Below are positions 26,881 to 36,233 of a DNA stretch of 53,407 nucleotides, piece after piece. This DNA is from Nevskia sp. (GTDB lineage: Bacteria; Pseudomonadota; Gammaproteobacteria; Nevskiales; Nevskiaceae). The notes beneath the pieces are model-generated. The model saw only the letters and a program-made list of their open reading frames with translations. It did no database searches and had not been told where the DNA came from. The translations under genes and the position numbers were made by a program. The stretch is from contig JAQGNU010000024.1 in assembly GCA_028291645.1 (NCBI GenBank), positions 1 through 53,407 on the forward strand, read 5' to 3'. Numbering within the stretch: position 1 is the first letter of the stretch; the number at the start of each line of letters is the position of its first letter.

Positions 26881-28220
26881 TGGCCGGCCTTTATCGCGAT
26901 CAGGAAATTCTGGTGGTAGGTCTCGGCAAGAGTGGCGCTGCGACGGTGCGCTATCTCGCCCGCGAAGGCGCGCGGCTGACGCTGACCGACTCGCGTGCGG
27001 CGCCGCCGGGAATCGACGAGCTGCGCACTGCAGTTCCAGCTGCGCAGATTCATCTCGGCGCGTTCGCGGCAGCCGCACCGTTGTCGCAGTACGCATTCGC
27101 AGTGCTATCACCCGGCGTACCGCTCGACGACGCCTTCGTCGAACAGCTGCGCGCAGCCAAAGTTGAAATACTCGGTGACATCGAACTGTTCGCGCGCGCC
27201 GCGCAGGCACCGGTGATCGGCATCACCGGCAGCAACGGCAAGAGTACGGTGACGACGCTGGTCGGCGCGATGGCACAGGCTGCCGGCGTGCGCGTTGCGG
27301 TCGGCGGCAATCTCGGCACGCCGGCTTTGGATCTGCTCGACGACAGTCGCGAACTCTACGTACTGGAGCTGTCGAGCTTCCAGCTTGAAACCACCGAGTC
27401 GCTGAAACTGGTGGCGGCGACGATCCTCAACATCTCGCCGGATCATCTCGATCGGCACGGCTCGCTGTCGCGCTACATCGCCGCGAAAGCGCGTATCTAC
27501 GCGCATGCGCAGACCGCGGTGGTCAATCGCGACGATCACGCCACGCATATGCAGACGCACACCGCGCGCCGCGTCGTCAGCTTCGGTGTCGACGCGCCGG
27601 CGAGCGGGCACTATGGTTTGATCGAGCGTGACAAGCAGACTTGGCTCGCGGCCGGCAGTGCGCCTTGCCTGTCGCTGAGTGCGCTAAAGCTGCAGGGCAT
27701 GCACAACGTCGCCAACGCACTGGCCGCGCTCGCGCTGGCCGATGCCGCCGGCATCGATCGCGCCGGCAGTCTGCAGGCACTGACCGAGTTCAAGGGTCTG
27801 CCGCATCGTTGCGAGTGGGTTGCCGATATCGGCGGCGTCACCTGGATCAACGATTCGAAAGGCACCAACGTCGGCGCGACGCTGGCTGCGCTGCAGGGCT
27901 TGAGCGGACCGCTGGTGTGGCTCGGCGGCGGTCAGGGCAAGGGTCAGGACTTCACTGCGCTGCGTGCGCCGCTGCTGGCGAAGGCGCGCGCCGCGATTCT
28001 GTTCGGCGAAGACGCCGCGCGCATCGAAACCGAACTCGGCCGCGGCATTCAGGTGCAGCGTGTCGCCGATCTCGGCAGTGCGGCTGCGCTGGCGCGGCGT
28101 CTGGCGCAGCCGGGCGACCGCGTGCTGCTGTCGCCAGCCTGCGCCAGCCTCGATCAGTTCCGCAACTACGAAGACCGCGGCGCACAGTTTCGCGCGCTCG
28201 CGCAACAGGCAGCGGCATGA
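26880..28220 (+). CDS. murD: UDP-MurNAc-L-alanine:D-glutamate ligase MurD
   Basis: MurD adds D-Glu to UDP-MurNAc-L-Ala in the cytoplasm. The 446-aa product has an N-terminal Rossmann domain (ILVVGLGKSGAATVRYL), the ATP loop TGSNGKST (116-123), GNLGTPALDLL, LELSSFQLETTESL, ILNISPDHLDRHGSLSRYI and the C-terminal WINDSKGTNVGATLAAL and LGGGQGKGQDF. The frame is open far upstream, but ATG 26880 overlaps the mraY stop and starts at the conserved N-terminus. The stop overlaps ftsW. Confidence 0.96.
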   Translation: MAGLYRDQEILVVGLGKSGAATVRYLAREGARLTLTDSRAAPPGIDELRTAVPAAQIHLGAFAAAAPLSQYAFAVLSPGVPLDDAFVEQLRAAKVEILGDIELFARAAQAPVIGITGSNGKSTVTTLVGAMAQAAGVRVAVGGNLGTPALDLLDDSRELYVLELSSFQLETTESLKLVAATILNISPDHLDRHGSLSRYIAAKARIYAHAQTAVVNRDDHATHMQTHTARRVVSFGVDAPASGHYGLIERDKQTWLAAGSAPCLSLSALKLQGMHNVANALAALALADAAGIDRAGSLQALTEFKGLPHRCEWVADIGGVTWINDSKGTNVGATLAALQGLSGPLVWLGGGQGKGQDFTALRAPLLAKARAAILFGEDAARIETELGRGIQVQRVADLGSAAALARRLAQPGDRVLLSPACASLDQFRNYEDRGAQFRALAQQAAA

Positions 28221-29533
28221 GCGCGCCTGCCGCCAACTTCCAGTTCCCGCGAGCGCGTTACGGCCTCGACACTGCGCTGTGCCTGACGGTGGCGATCCTG
28301 CTCGCCTGGGGCTTGGTGATGGTGGCCTCGGCCTCGGTCGCGATCGGCGAGAAGATGGTCGGCACGACGATGTATTTCTTCGTGCGCCAGCTGGTGTTCG
28401 TCGGCATCGGCGCCACCTTCGGCGCGATCGCGTTCGCGGTGCCGATGAAGAGCTGGGAGGCGAGCGGTCCGCTGCTGCTGGTGTTCGCGTTCTTCCTGCT
28501 GGTGATCGTGCTGATTCCGGGTCTCGGAGTGAAGGTCAACCACGCGCGCCGCTGGCTCGACTTCGGCCTGTTCCGTTTGCAGGCTTCGGAGCCCGCGCGT
28601 CTGGCGGTGATTCTCTATCTGGCCGGCTACATCGTGCGGCGCCAGCAGCGCTTGCAGACCAGCCTCGCCGGACTCGCGGTGCCCTTCATTCCGCTCGGCG
28701 TGATCAGCCTGCTGTTGCTGGTCGAACCCGATTTCGGCGCCACTGCGATTCTGATCGGCGTGTCGATGCTGATGCTGTTCCTCGGCGGCGCGCGGCTGAT
28801 GTATCTCGGCGGACTGTTCGCCGTGGTCGGCACCGGCATGACCCTGCTGATCATCACCGCCGCGTATCGCATGCGGCGCCTGCTGACGTTCACCGATCCC
28901 TGGGCCGATGCCGACAACAGCGGCTGGCAGCTGACGCAGTCGTTGATCGCGGTCGGTCGCGGCGAATGGTGGGGCGTGGGCCTCGGCAACAGCGTGCAGA
29001 AACTGCTGTATCTGCCGGAAATGCACACCGACTTCATCTTCGCGATCCTGGCCGAGGAGTTCGGACTGTTCGGCGTCGTCGTGCTGCTCGCACTGTTCGG
29101 CATTGTGGTCTGGCGCGGCTTCGTCATCGGCGCCGCGGCCGATGCACTCGGCGCGCGTTTCAAAGCCTATCTCTGCTACGGCCTGTCGAGCTGGCTCGGC
29201 CTGCAGGCGCTGATCAACATGGCGGTCAACATGGGCGCCTTGCCGACCAAGGGCCTGACGCTGCCCTTCATCAGCTACGGCGGTTCGAGCCTGATCACGG
29301 TCTGCGTGATGCTCGGGCTGCTGTTGCGCGTCGATCACGAGAATCGGATGGCGACGGCGGGGCATCCGGGCCAGCGCAACATTCAGCGCGGACCGGTAGG
29401 CGGCATTCCAAGTCGCGCACCGAGCGGCCCGGGCTGGAGCGGTCGCGCTTCAGCGCAATCGCAGGGCTCTGCATTCGATCCGCGTGCGCTGATCGAGCGG
29501 CTGCGCAATCTGATTCCGGGACCGCGATCATGA
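28217..29533 (+). CDS. ftsW: Septal peptidoglycan glycosyltransferase FtsW
   Basis: FtsW is the SEDS-family polymerase that extends septal glycan strands from lipid II, working with FtsI. The 438-aa protein has ten predicted helices, GVKVNHARRWLDFGLFRLQASEPARL, LLLVEPDFGATAIL with the catalytic-site Asp, GWQLTQSLIAVGRGEWWGVGLGNS, LPEMHTDFIFAILAEEFG and LPFISYGGSSL. A cytoplasmic tail of about 70 residues, rich in Gly/Ser/Pro/Arg, ends the protein. ATG 28217 overlaps the murD stop (ATGA); the stop overlaps murG. Confidence 0.96.
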   Translation: MSAPAANFQFPRARYGLDTALCLTVAILLAWGLVMVASASVAIGEKMVGTTMYFFVRQLVFVGIGATFGAIAFAVPMKSWEASGPLLLVFAFFLLVIVLIPGLGVKVNHARRWLDFGLFRLQASEPARLAVILYLAGYIVRRQQRLQTSLAGLAVPFIPLGVISLLLLVEPDFGATAILIGVSMLMLFLGGARLMYLGGLFAVVGTGMTLLIITAAYRMRRLLTFTDPWADADNSGWQLTQSLIAVGRGEWWGVGLGNSVQKLLYLPEMHTDFIFAILAEEFGLFGVVVLLALFGIVVWRGFVIGAAADALGARFKAYLCYGLSSWLGLQALINMAVNMGALPTKGLTLPFISYGGSSLITVCVMLGLLLRVDHENRMATAGHPGQRNIQRGPVGGIPSRAPSGPGWSGRASAQSQGSAFDPRALIERLRNLIPGPRS

Positions 29534-30588
29534 AAATCATGATCATGGCCGGAGGCACCGGTGGCCACGTCTTCCCCGCACTTGCCGTCGCCGCAGTGCT
29601 GCGCGCGCGCGGTCACGACGTGGTGTGGATGGGCGCACCCGACAGCTTCGAATCGCGCACCGTGGTCAAGCACGGCATCCATCTGGAAACGATCCAGGTC
29701 CAAGGCTTGCGCGGCAAGGGTTCCGCGAGTTGGTTCGGTGCGCCGCTGAAACTTTTGCGCGCGGTACGCGAAGCGATTGCAGCACTGCGTCGACAGCAAC
29801 CGGCGGTCGTGCTCGGCATGGGCGGCTTCGCCGCCGGCCCCGGCGGTCTCGCGGCGTGGCTGCTGCGGCGTCCGCTGGTGATTCACGAACAGAACGCAGC
29901 GCCGGGTTTGACCAATCGTCTGCTGCGATATGTCGCACGCATCGTGCTGGAAGCATTTCCGCAGACTTTTCCGGGCGCGCGCACGGTCGGTAATCCGGTG
30001 CGTGCCGGCTTTGCCGAACTGGCCGATCCGGCGCAGCGGCTCGGTGCGCGCGTCGGCCGTCCGCACGTGCTCGTCATCGGCGGCAGTCAGGGCTCGCGCG
30101 CACTCAACCAGATCGTCCCGGCAGCGCTGGCCTTGCTGGCGAAGGACGCGCAGCCGCAAGTGCGGCATCAGGCCGGGCGTACCTTGGAACTGGCACAGGC
30201 GGCGTATGCGGCGACCGCCGTCGACGGCGAAGTCAGCGCCTTTATCGACGACATGCCGGCGGCGTATGGCTGGGCCGATCTGGTGATCTGCCGTGCCGGC
30301 GCATCGACCATCGCCGAACTCGCTGCGGCGGGTTGCGCTGCACTGCTGGTGCCGTTCCCGCACGCGGTCGACGATCATCAGACGCGCAACGGCCAGTATC
30401 TGGTCGACGCCGGCGCTGCACTGATGGTGCCGGAAGAAATCCTGACGCCGAGCGTGCTCGCCGAATTGCTCGAAGGCCTGCTCGCGCGCCGCGCACAGCT
30501 GGTGAAGATGGGACAAGCCGCGCGGCGTGCGGCCTGGACCCACGCCGCCGAAACCATCGCCGACGCCTGCGTCGAGGTGGCGCTATGA
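29530..30588 (+). CDS. murG: Lipid II synthase MurG
   Basis: MurG transfers GlcNAc from UDP-GlcNAc to lipid I, forming lipid II on the inner face of the membrane. The 352-aa GT28 enzyme begins [19 protein letters not shown] (G-loop 1) and continues with [70 protein letters not shown] and [19 protein letters not shown], the donor-binding C-terminal loop. Start ATG overlaps the ftsW stop; stop overlaps murC. Confidence 0.97.
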   Translation: MKIMIMAGGTGGHVFPALAVAAVLRARGHDVVWMGAPDSFESRTVVKHGIHLETIQVQGLRGKGSASWFGAPLKLLRAVREAIAALRRQQPAVVLGMGGFAAGPGGLAAWLLRRPLVIHEQNAAPGLTNRLLRYVARIVLEAFPQTFPGARTVGNPVRAGFAELADPAQRLGARVGRPHVLVIGGSQGSRALNQIVPAALALLAKDAQPQVRHQAGRTLELAQAAYAATAVDGEVSAFIDDMPAAYGWADLVICRAGASTIAELAAAGCAALLVPFPHAVDDHQTRNGQYLVDAGAALMVPEEILTPSVLAELLEGLLARRAQLVKMGQAARRAAWTHAAETIADACVEVAL

Positions 30589-32030
30589 GCGCGGCGATTC
30601 CGGTCATCAACCCGCAGGCGCAGCTGGCCGCGTCGCCGATGCGGCGCGTGCGCCGCATTCATCTGCTCGGCATTGGCGGCTCCGGCATGGCCGGCATCGC
30701 CGAGGTCCTGCTCAATCTCGGCTATCGGATTTCCGGCTCGGACCTGAAAGAAAGTGCTGCAACCCAACGCCTGATCGCGCTCGGCGCACAGGTTGACTAC
30801 GGCCACGATGCCAAGCGCGTGCAGGGCGCCGATGTCGTCGTCATTTCGACTGCGGTGAAAGACGGCAATCCGGAACTCGATGCCGCGCATGCGGCGCGCA
30901 TTCCGGTGGTGCGTCGCGCCGAAATGCTGGCCGAGCTGATGCGCTTCCGTTACGGCATCGCCATCGCCGGCACGCATGGCAAGACCACGACCACCAGCCT
31001 GGTCGCCGCGGTCCTCGCCGAAGGCGGACTCGATCCGACCTTCGTCGTCGGCGGCCGCGTCAAGAGCGCTGGCACCAACGCGCGGCTCGGTGCCGGCGCT
31101 TATCTGGTCGCCGAGGCTGACGAGAGCGATGCCAGCTTCCTGCATCTGACGCCGATGATCGCTGCGGTCACCAACATCGACGCCGATCATCTGGAAACCT
31201 ACGGCGGCGACTTCGCCAAATTGCGCGCGACCTTTCTCGAATTCCTGCATCGCCTGCCGTTTTATGGACTCGCGGTGCTATGCGCGGACGATCCGGTGAT
31301 TCGTGCGGCGCTGCCTGACATCGGCCGGCCGGTGACGACTTATGGTTTGGAACCGAACGCGGATCTGGTTGCGGAGAACATCCGCTTCGACGGCGACGGC
31401 AGTCACTTCACCGTCGCGCAGCCGGATGGCACGCGCGAGCCGCTGCATCTGAATCTGCCGGGCCGCCACAACGTGCAGAACGCACTGGCGGCAATTGCCA
31501 TTGCGCGCGAACTCGGCGTCAGCTTTGCCGCGATCCGCAAGGCGTTCACCGAATTCCAGGGTGTCGGCCGGCGCGGCGAATCGCATGGCGACGTGCAGAT
31601 CGGCGCCGCCAAGGTAAGACTGATCGACGACTACGGTCATCATCCGCGCGAAATTGCGGCGACTTTCGAGGCGATGCGCGGCGCCTATCCGGGCCGGCGT
31701 CTGGTGGTCGCGTTCCAGCCGCACCGCTACTCGCGCACGCGCGATCTGTTCGACGATTTCTGCGCGGTGCTAGCCGACGCCGATGCACTGCTGCTGACCG
31801 AGGTCTACGCAGCCGGCGAAGCGCCGCTGGTGGAAGCCGATGGTCGCGCACTGGCGCGCGGCATTCGTGCACGCGGCCGCGTCGAGCCGGTGTTCGTGCG
31901 TAGCGTGGCCGAACTGCCGGAAGCGCTCGAAGCCATTCTGCGCAACGACGACGTGCTGCTCGGCCTCGGCGCTGGCGACATTGGTACCTTGCCGGCGCTG
32001 CTGCTGCAACGTGCGGAGGCGAAGCCGTGA
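30585..32030 (+). CDS. murC: UDP-MurNAc:L-alanine ligase MurC
   Basis: MurC joins L-Ala to UDP-MurNAc, the first peptide step. The 481-aa protein has the Rossmann start [20 protein letters not shown], the ATP loop [11 protein letters not shown] (128-138), [45 protein letters not shown] and the C-terminal [18 protein letters not shown] and [13 protein letters not shown]. It starts MSAAIPV, overlapping murG (ATGA). The stop overlaps the murB start. Confidence 0.97.
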   Translation: MSAAIPVINPQAQLAASPMRRVRRIHLLGIGGSGMAGIAEVLLNLGYRISGSDLKESAATQRLIALGAQVDYGHDAKRVQGADVVVISTAVKDGNPELDAAHAARIPVVRRAEMLAELMRFRYGIAIAGTHGKTTTTSLVAAVLAEGGLDPTFVVGGRVKSAGTNARLGAGAYLVAEADESDASFLHLTPMIAAVTNIDADHLETYGGDFAKLRATFLEFLHRLPFYGLAVLCADDPVIRAALPDIGRPVTTYGLEPNADLVAENIRFDGDGSHFTVAQPDGTREPLHLNLPGRHNVQNALAAIAIARELGVSFAAIRKAFTEFQGVGRRGESHGDVQIGAAKVRLIDDYGHHPREIAATFEAMRGAYPGRRLVVAFQPHRYSRTRDLFDDFCAVLADADALLLTEVYAAGEAPLVEADGRALARGIRARGRVEPVFVRSVAELPEALEAILRNDDVLLGLGAGDIGTLPALLLQRAEAKP

Positions 32031-32962
32031 TGGCCGAACCGAAGCCGCCGTCGAATTCCGCCGCCTTGCGTGGCCGCCTGCTGATCGACGAGCCGATGGC
32101 GGCGCATACCAGCTGGCGCGTTGGCGGTCCGGCCGATCGTTATTTCGAGCCGGCCGATCGTGCCGATCTGCGCGACTTCATTCGTGCTTTGCCGGGCGAC
32201 GAGCCAGTGCTGTGGCTCGGCCTCGGCAGCAATCTGCTGGTGCGCGACGGCGGTTTCCGCGGCAGCGTGATCGCGCTGCACGGCGCGCTCGATGACTTGA
32301 GTCTGCAAGCGCCGGATTCATTCAACGATGCGCCGCGCGTGATCGCGGAAGCCGGCGTGCATTGCGCACGGCTCGCCAAGTTCAGCGAGCGCCGGCAACT
32401 CGCCGGCCTCGGTTTCATGGCCGGCATTCCCGGCACGGTCGGCGGTGCGCTGGCGATGAACGCCGGAGCCTGGGGCGGCGAAACCTGGAACGCAGTGCTG
32501 GAAGCCGAAGTGGTGCTGCGCGACGGCAGCACGCACTGGCTGACGCCGGCGGCGTTTACGATCGGCTACCGCAGCGTCGTGCCGCCGGCGCAGTTCTTAG
32601 GCTTCCTCGGCGCGCGTTTCCGCGTCACCGCTGACGACGGCAGTCACGCGCTGGCGACGCGCGCGTCGCTGGCGCAGCGCAAGGCCACACAACCAGTCGG
32701 ACGTCCCTCGGCCGGCAGCACGTTCCGCAATCCACCGGGCGATCACGCCGCGCGCCTGATCGAAGCCAGCGGTCTGAAGGGCGCGCGCATCGGCGGTGCG
32801 CAAGTGTCGATGCTGCACGCCAACTTCATCGTCACCGACGCGGCCGCGTGTGCCGCCGATGTCGAGGCTTTGATCGCGCATATCCGCAACACCGTGAAAC
32901 AACGCACCGGCGTGGAACTGCACCCGGAAGTGAAGATGGTTGGTGAGGCCGTTCATGCGTAA
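32030..32962 (+). CDS. murB: UDP-N-acetylenolpyruvoylglucosamine reductase MurB
   Basis: MurB reduces UDP-GlcNAc-enolpyruvate to UDP-MurNAc with FAD and NADPH. The 310-aa product shows SWRVGGPADRYFEP, LWLGLGSNLLVRDGGFRG (FAD), GFMAGIPGTVGGALAMNAGA, YRSVVPP, GSTFRNPPGDHAARLIEASG with the catalytic Ser, and LHANFIV. The compact C-terminus fits the short type II class. Start is ATG 32030, sharing a base with the murC stop; GTG one codon upstream is also possible. The last 8 nt overlap ddl. Confidence 0.95.
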   Translation: MAEPKPPSNSAALRGRLLIDEPMAAHTSWRVGGPADRYFEPADRADLRDFIRALPGDEPVLWLGLGSNLLVRDGGFRGSVIALHGALDDLSLQAPDSFNDAPRVIAEAGVHCARLAKFSERRQLAGLGFMAGIPGTVGGALAMNAGAWGGETWNAVLEAEVVLRDGSTHWLTPAAFTIGYRSVVPPAQFLGFLGARFRVTADDGSHALATRASLAQRKATQPVGRPSAGSTFRNPPGDHAARLIEASGLKGARIGGAQVSMLHANFIVTDAAACAADVEALIAHIRNTVKQRTGVELHPEVKMVGEAVHA

Positions 32963-33929
32963 GCTCACGACCAACCCACAAGACTTCGGCCGCGTCGCCG
33001 TGCTGATGGGCGGCTGGTCGTCCGAGCGCGAGGTTTCCTTGTGGAGCGGCCTGGGCGTCGCCGCTGCGCTGCAACGCCGCGGCGTCAACGCGGTGGCCGT
33101 CGATGCCGACCGCGGAATCATTCTGAACTTGCGCGCGCAGGGCTTCGATCGCGTGTTCAACATCCTGCACGGTGGCGCCGGTGAAGACGGCACCGTGCAA
33201 GCCGTGCTGAACCTGCAGGCGATTCCGTATACCGGCAGCGGCGTACTCGCCTCCGCGCTCGGCATGGACAAGCTGCGCAGCAAACGCATGTGGAAGGCCG
33301 AGGGTCTGCCGACGCCGGATTGGCTGTGGCTGCGTAGCGATGCCGATGCACTCGGCGCCGGCGATGCGCTCGGCTATCCGCTGTTCATCAAGCCGTCGGA
33401 AGAAGGTTCCAGCGTCGGCGTCACCAAGGCGCGCGGCGCCGATGCGCTGGTGGCTGCGTATCGCGAAGCAACCGGTGCGAATCGCCTGCAACCGCGCGCG
33501 GTGCTGGCGGAGCGCTACATCGCCGGCGGCGAATACACCTGCGCGATTCTCGATGGGCAGCCGCTGCCCTTGATCCGCATCGAACCGACCAGCGAGTTCT
33601 ACGACTACCACGCCAAATATATCGCCAACGACACGCGCTACATCTGCCCGACCGATCTGGTGCCACCGCACGAGGCGGAGTTGCAGGCGCTGTGCCTGCG
33701 CGCCTACGAATTGGTCGGCTGCCGCGGCTGGGGACGCGTCGACTTCATGCTTGATGCGCAGGGCAATCCCTGGCTGATCGAGGTCAACACCAATCCGGGC
33801 ATGACTTCGCACAGCCTGGTGCCGATGGCCGCCGCCGCCTGCGGCATGGATTACGAAGCGCTGTGCTGGGCGATCCTGGAAACAACGCTGGAGCCAGCGC
33901 CGAATGCAGCGCAGGAGCCGACGCGATGA
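32955..33929 (+). CDS. ddl: D-alanine--D-alanine ligase Ddl
   Basis: Ddl makes the D-Ala-D-Ala dipeptide used by MurF. The 324-aa ATP-grasp protein has VLMGGWSSEREVSLWSG, FNILHGGAGEDGTVQAVL, YTGSGVLASALGMDKLRSK, FIKPSEEGSSVGVTK (ATP loop), EYTCAILDG, FYDYHAKYIANDT (omega loop), GWGRVDFMLD and IEVNTNPGMTSHSLVP. I chose ATG 32955, with GAGG upstream. An earlier in-frame TTG exists. It overlaps murB by 8 nt and ftsQ by 4 nt. Confidence 0.97.
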   Translation: MRKLTTNPQDFGRVAVLMGGWSSEREVSLWSGLGVAAALQRRGVNAVAVDADRGIILNLRAQGFDRVFNILHGGAGEDGTVQAVLNLQAIPYTGSGVLASALGMDKLRSKRMWKAEGLPTPDWLWLRSDADALGAGDALGYPLFIKPSEEGSSVGVTKARGADALVAAYREATGANRLQPRAVLAERYIAGGEYTCAILDGQPLPLIRIEPTSEFYDYHAKYIANDTRYICPTDLVPPHEAELQALCLRAYELVGCRGWGRVDFMLDAQGNPWLIEVNTNPGMTSHSLVPMAAAACGMDYEALCWAILETTLEPAPNAAQEPTR

Positions 33930-34918
33930 GCGCGGCGATCGATGCAGGAATGATGAACATGGCCGGGAACGACATGCCCACGCTGCCGCGCGCCGTCATG
34001 CCACTGTTGGTGACGGTGGCCGCGTTGATCACCGCCTTGTTCGCCGGCCGCGCGGTGCAGCCGGCGCTGAACCGACCGCTGACCGCGCTGCGCATCGATG
34101 GCGCGCTGACGCATCTGTCGCCGGCGCAGATTGCCGCGGCCGCTGCGGTGCCGGTGCACACGCACATTTTCGACGCCGATCTGAGCGGTCTGCGCACGCG
34201 TATCGAAGCGTTGCCCTGGGTCGGCCGCGCGCGCGTGTCGCGGGTCTGGCCGGACCGGCTCGACATCCGTGTGTGGGAACGTGTGCCTGCCGCGCGCTGG
34301 GGCGACCAGCAATTGCTCGACACCGATGGCGCCGCCTTTGCGCCGCGCGCGCGCGATCTGCAGCCGGCGCCAATCCAGGCGTTGCCGCAACTGAGTGGTC
34401 CGGTCAGTCGCGAAGCCGAAGTGATGGCTGCGTATCGCGGCCTGAACGAAGCCTTGCAGTCGAGCGATTTCGCAGCCGAAGGCTTGTCGCTGGATGCGCG
34501 CGGCGAATGGCGCATGACGACCGCGCGTGGCATCGAGCTGCGCCTCGGCGACGGCGATCCGCTGGCGCATGTGCCGCTGCTGCTCGGCACGATCAGCCGC
34601 ACGCTGGCGCCTTATATGGAGCAGATCGCATACATCGATCTGCGCTACACCAACGGTTTCTCAGTGGGCTGGCTCAACGGCCGCGACTGCGATGCACAGC
34701 GTGCTGCTACTGCGAGCGAGCGGACCTCCGCCGCGACACCTGGCTGCAGCACGAAGGCGAGCCTCGTTCCCAGTCCGGCGCTGCCGACAAGCCCAACACC
34801 CGCGAAACCGGCCAGCGCCAAACCCGCACCGAACAGACCATCGCCGCCCGCAGCGAGCGCCCCGAAGACGAAAGCACACGTTGTCGCTCCTGCGGCCGCG
34901 AAGGAAGGAAAGAAATGA
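33926..34918 (+). CDS. ftsQ: Cell division protein FtsQ with long C-terminal tail
   Basis: FtsQ is the bitopic hub of the FtsQLB complex. The 330-aa protein has a short cytoplasmic part, one membrane helix (LLVTVAALITALFAG, about 27-41), a POTRA domain (LTALRIDGALTHLSPAQI...VGRARVSRVWPDRLDIRVWE) and the beta domain ending YIDLRYTNGFSVGWLNG (about 237-252). After it comes an odd tail of about 78 residues rich in Pro, Ala, Ser and Lys, which would lie in the periplasm. The frame stays clean to a stop that overlaps ftsA as ATGA, so the tail is not a frameshift. Confidence 0.94.
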   Translation: MSAAIDAGMMNMAGNDMPTLPRAVMPLLVTVAALITALFAGRAVQPALNRPLTALRIDGALTHLSPAQIAAAAAVPVHTHIFDADLSGLRTRIEALPWVGRARVSRVWPDRLDIRVWERVPAARWGDQQLLDTDGAAFAPRARDLQPAPIQALPQLSGPVSREAEVMAAYRGLNEALQSSDFAAEGLSLDARGEWRMTTARGIELRLGDGDPLAHVPLLLGTISRTLAPYMEQIAYIDLRYTNGFSVGWLNGRDCDAQRAATASERTSAATPGCSTKASLVPSPALPTSPTPAKPASAKPAPNRPSPPAASAPKTKAHVVAPAAAKEGKK

Positions 34919-36159
34919 ACAGACGCGCCACCGCGGAATACCTGGTTTCACTCGATGTCGGCACTTCGAAAGTGGCGGTGATGATCGGTGAACTGGTGGC
35001 CTCGCCGACCGGTACGGGCCGCGTGCGCGTGATCGGGCTTGGCACGGCGCCGATGCGCGGTTTGAAAAAAGGCGTGGTGGTCAACATCGAGCACACGGTC
35101 GAATCGATCCGGCGTGCGGTCGAAGCCGCCGAGCTGATGGCGAACTGCCGCGTGCGTGCGGCGCACGTCGGCATCACCGGCAGTCATATCAAGAGCCTCA
35201 ATTCGGTTGGCGTGGTGCCGATCCGCCATCGCGAGATCAGCGAGCGCGATGTCGAAGCGGTGATCGAGGCTGCCAGCGCGCTAGCGATTCCGGCCGATCA
35301 GCAGGTGCTGCACGTGGTGCCGCAGGAATATGTCGTCGATGGCCAGGAAGGCATTCACGATCCGGTCGGCATGAGCGCGGTGCGCCTGGAAGCGAAGGTG
35401 CACATGGTCACCGGCACGCTGAGCGCGGCGCAGAACCTCTACAAGTGCGTCGAGCGCTGCGGACTGACCGTCGAGAAGCTGGTGCTGCAGCATCTGGCGT
35501 CGTCGGACGCGGTGTTGTCGCCGGACGAGCGCGATCTCGGCGTTTGCGTGATCGACATCGGCGGCGGTACCACCGACATCGCAGTATTCAAGGGCGGCTC
35601 GATCCGCCACACCGCGGTGGTGCCGATCGCCGGCGATCTGGTCACCAGCGATATTGCGGTGGCGTTCCGCACGCCGGCACAGCATGCCGAGCAGATCAAG
35701 ATCAAATACGGCTGCGCGCTGCCGGAACTGGTGCAGAACGATGCGCCGATCGAAGTGCCGAGCGTCGGCGAAACGCCGCCGCGGCGGCTATCGCGGCAGA
35801 TGCTTGCGGAAGTCATGCGGCCGCGCTTCGAAGAACTATTCCGTTACGTGCGCAAGGAACTGCATCGCGCCGACGTCTACGACCTCATCGCCGGCGGCGT
35901 GGTGTTGACCGGCGGTGTCGCGCAGACGCCAGGCATTCTCGAATTAGCGGAAGAAGTGCTGGAAGTGGCAGTGCGTCTGGGCCTGCCGCACGACGTTGAA
36001 GGCATCGAGGAGATCACCCGCAGTCCGGCGTATTCCACCGGCGTTGGACTGCTGTTGTTCGCAAAACAGCAGAAGCCGGTGGGCACGCGTTCGTTATCTG
36101 GGACGAACGTCGGCAGCTGGGCGGGAAAACTACAGGGCTGGCTCAAAGGTCATTTTTGA
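34915..36159 (+). CDS. ftsA: Cell division protein FtsA
   Basis: FtsA is the actin-like ATPase that tethers FtsZ to the membrane and recruits later division proteins. The 414-aa protein starts with YLVSLDVGTSKVAVMIGEL (phosphate 1), then the SHS2/1C domain (HVGITGSHIKSLNSVGVV), VCVIDIGGGTTDIAVF (phosphate 2) and GGVVLTGGVAQTPGIL (adenosine motif). The C-terminus, SWAGKLQGWLKGHF, is the amphipathic membrane-targeting helix. The start overlaps the ftsQ stop and has AAGGAAGG upstream. 74 bp separate it from ftsZ. Confidence 0.97.
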   Translation: MNRRATAEYLVSLDVGTSKVAVMIGELVASPTGTGRVRVIGLGTAPMRGLKKGVVVNIEHTVESIRRAVEAAELMANCRVRAAHVGITGSHIKSLNSVGVVPIRHREISERDVEAVIEAASALAIPADQQVLHVVPQEYVVDGQEGIHDPVGMSAVRLEAKVHMVTGTLSAAQNLYKCVERCGLTVEKLVLQHLASSDAVLSPDERDLGVCVIDIGGGTTDIAVFKGGSIRHTAVVPIAGDLVTSDIAVAFRTPAQHAEQIKIKYGCALPELVQNDAPIEVPSVGETPPRRLSRQMLAEVMRPRFEELFRYVRKELHRADVYDLIAGGVVLTGGVAQTPGILELAEEVLEVAVRLGLPHDVEGIEEITRSPAYSTGVGLLLFAKQQKPVGTRSLSGTNVGSWAGKLQGWLKGHF

Positions 36160-36233
36160 ATTTATTTTTTGGAAAGCTTACGGACGCAGGTCCAACAACA
36201 TTACGATTGCATTACGGCAGCAAGGAGATTGAT

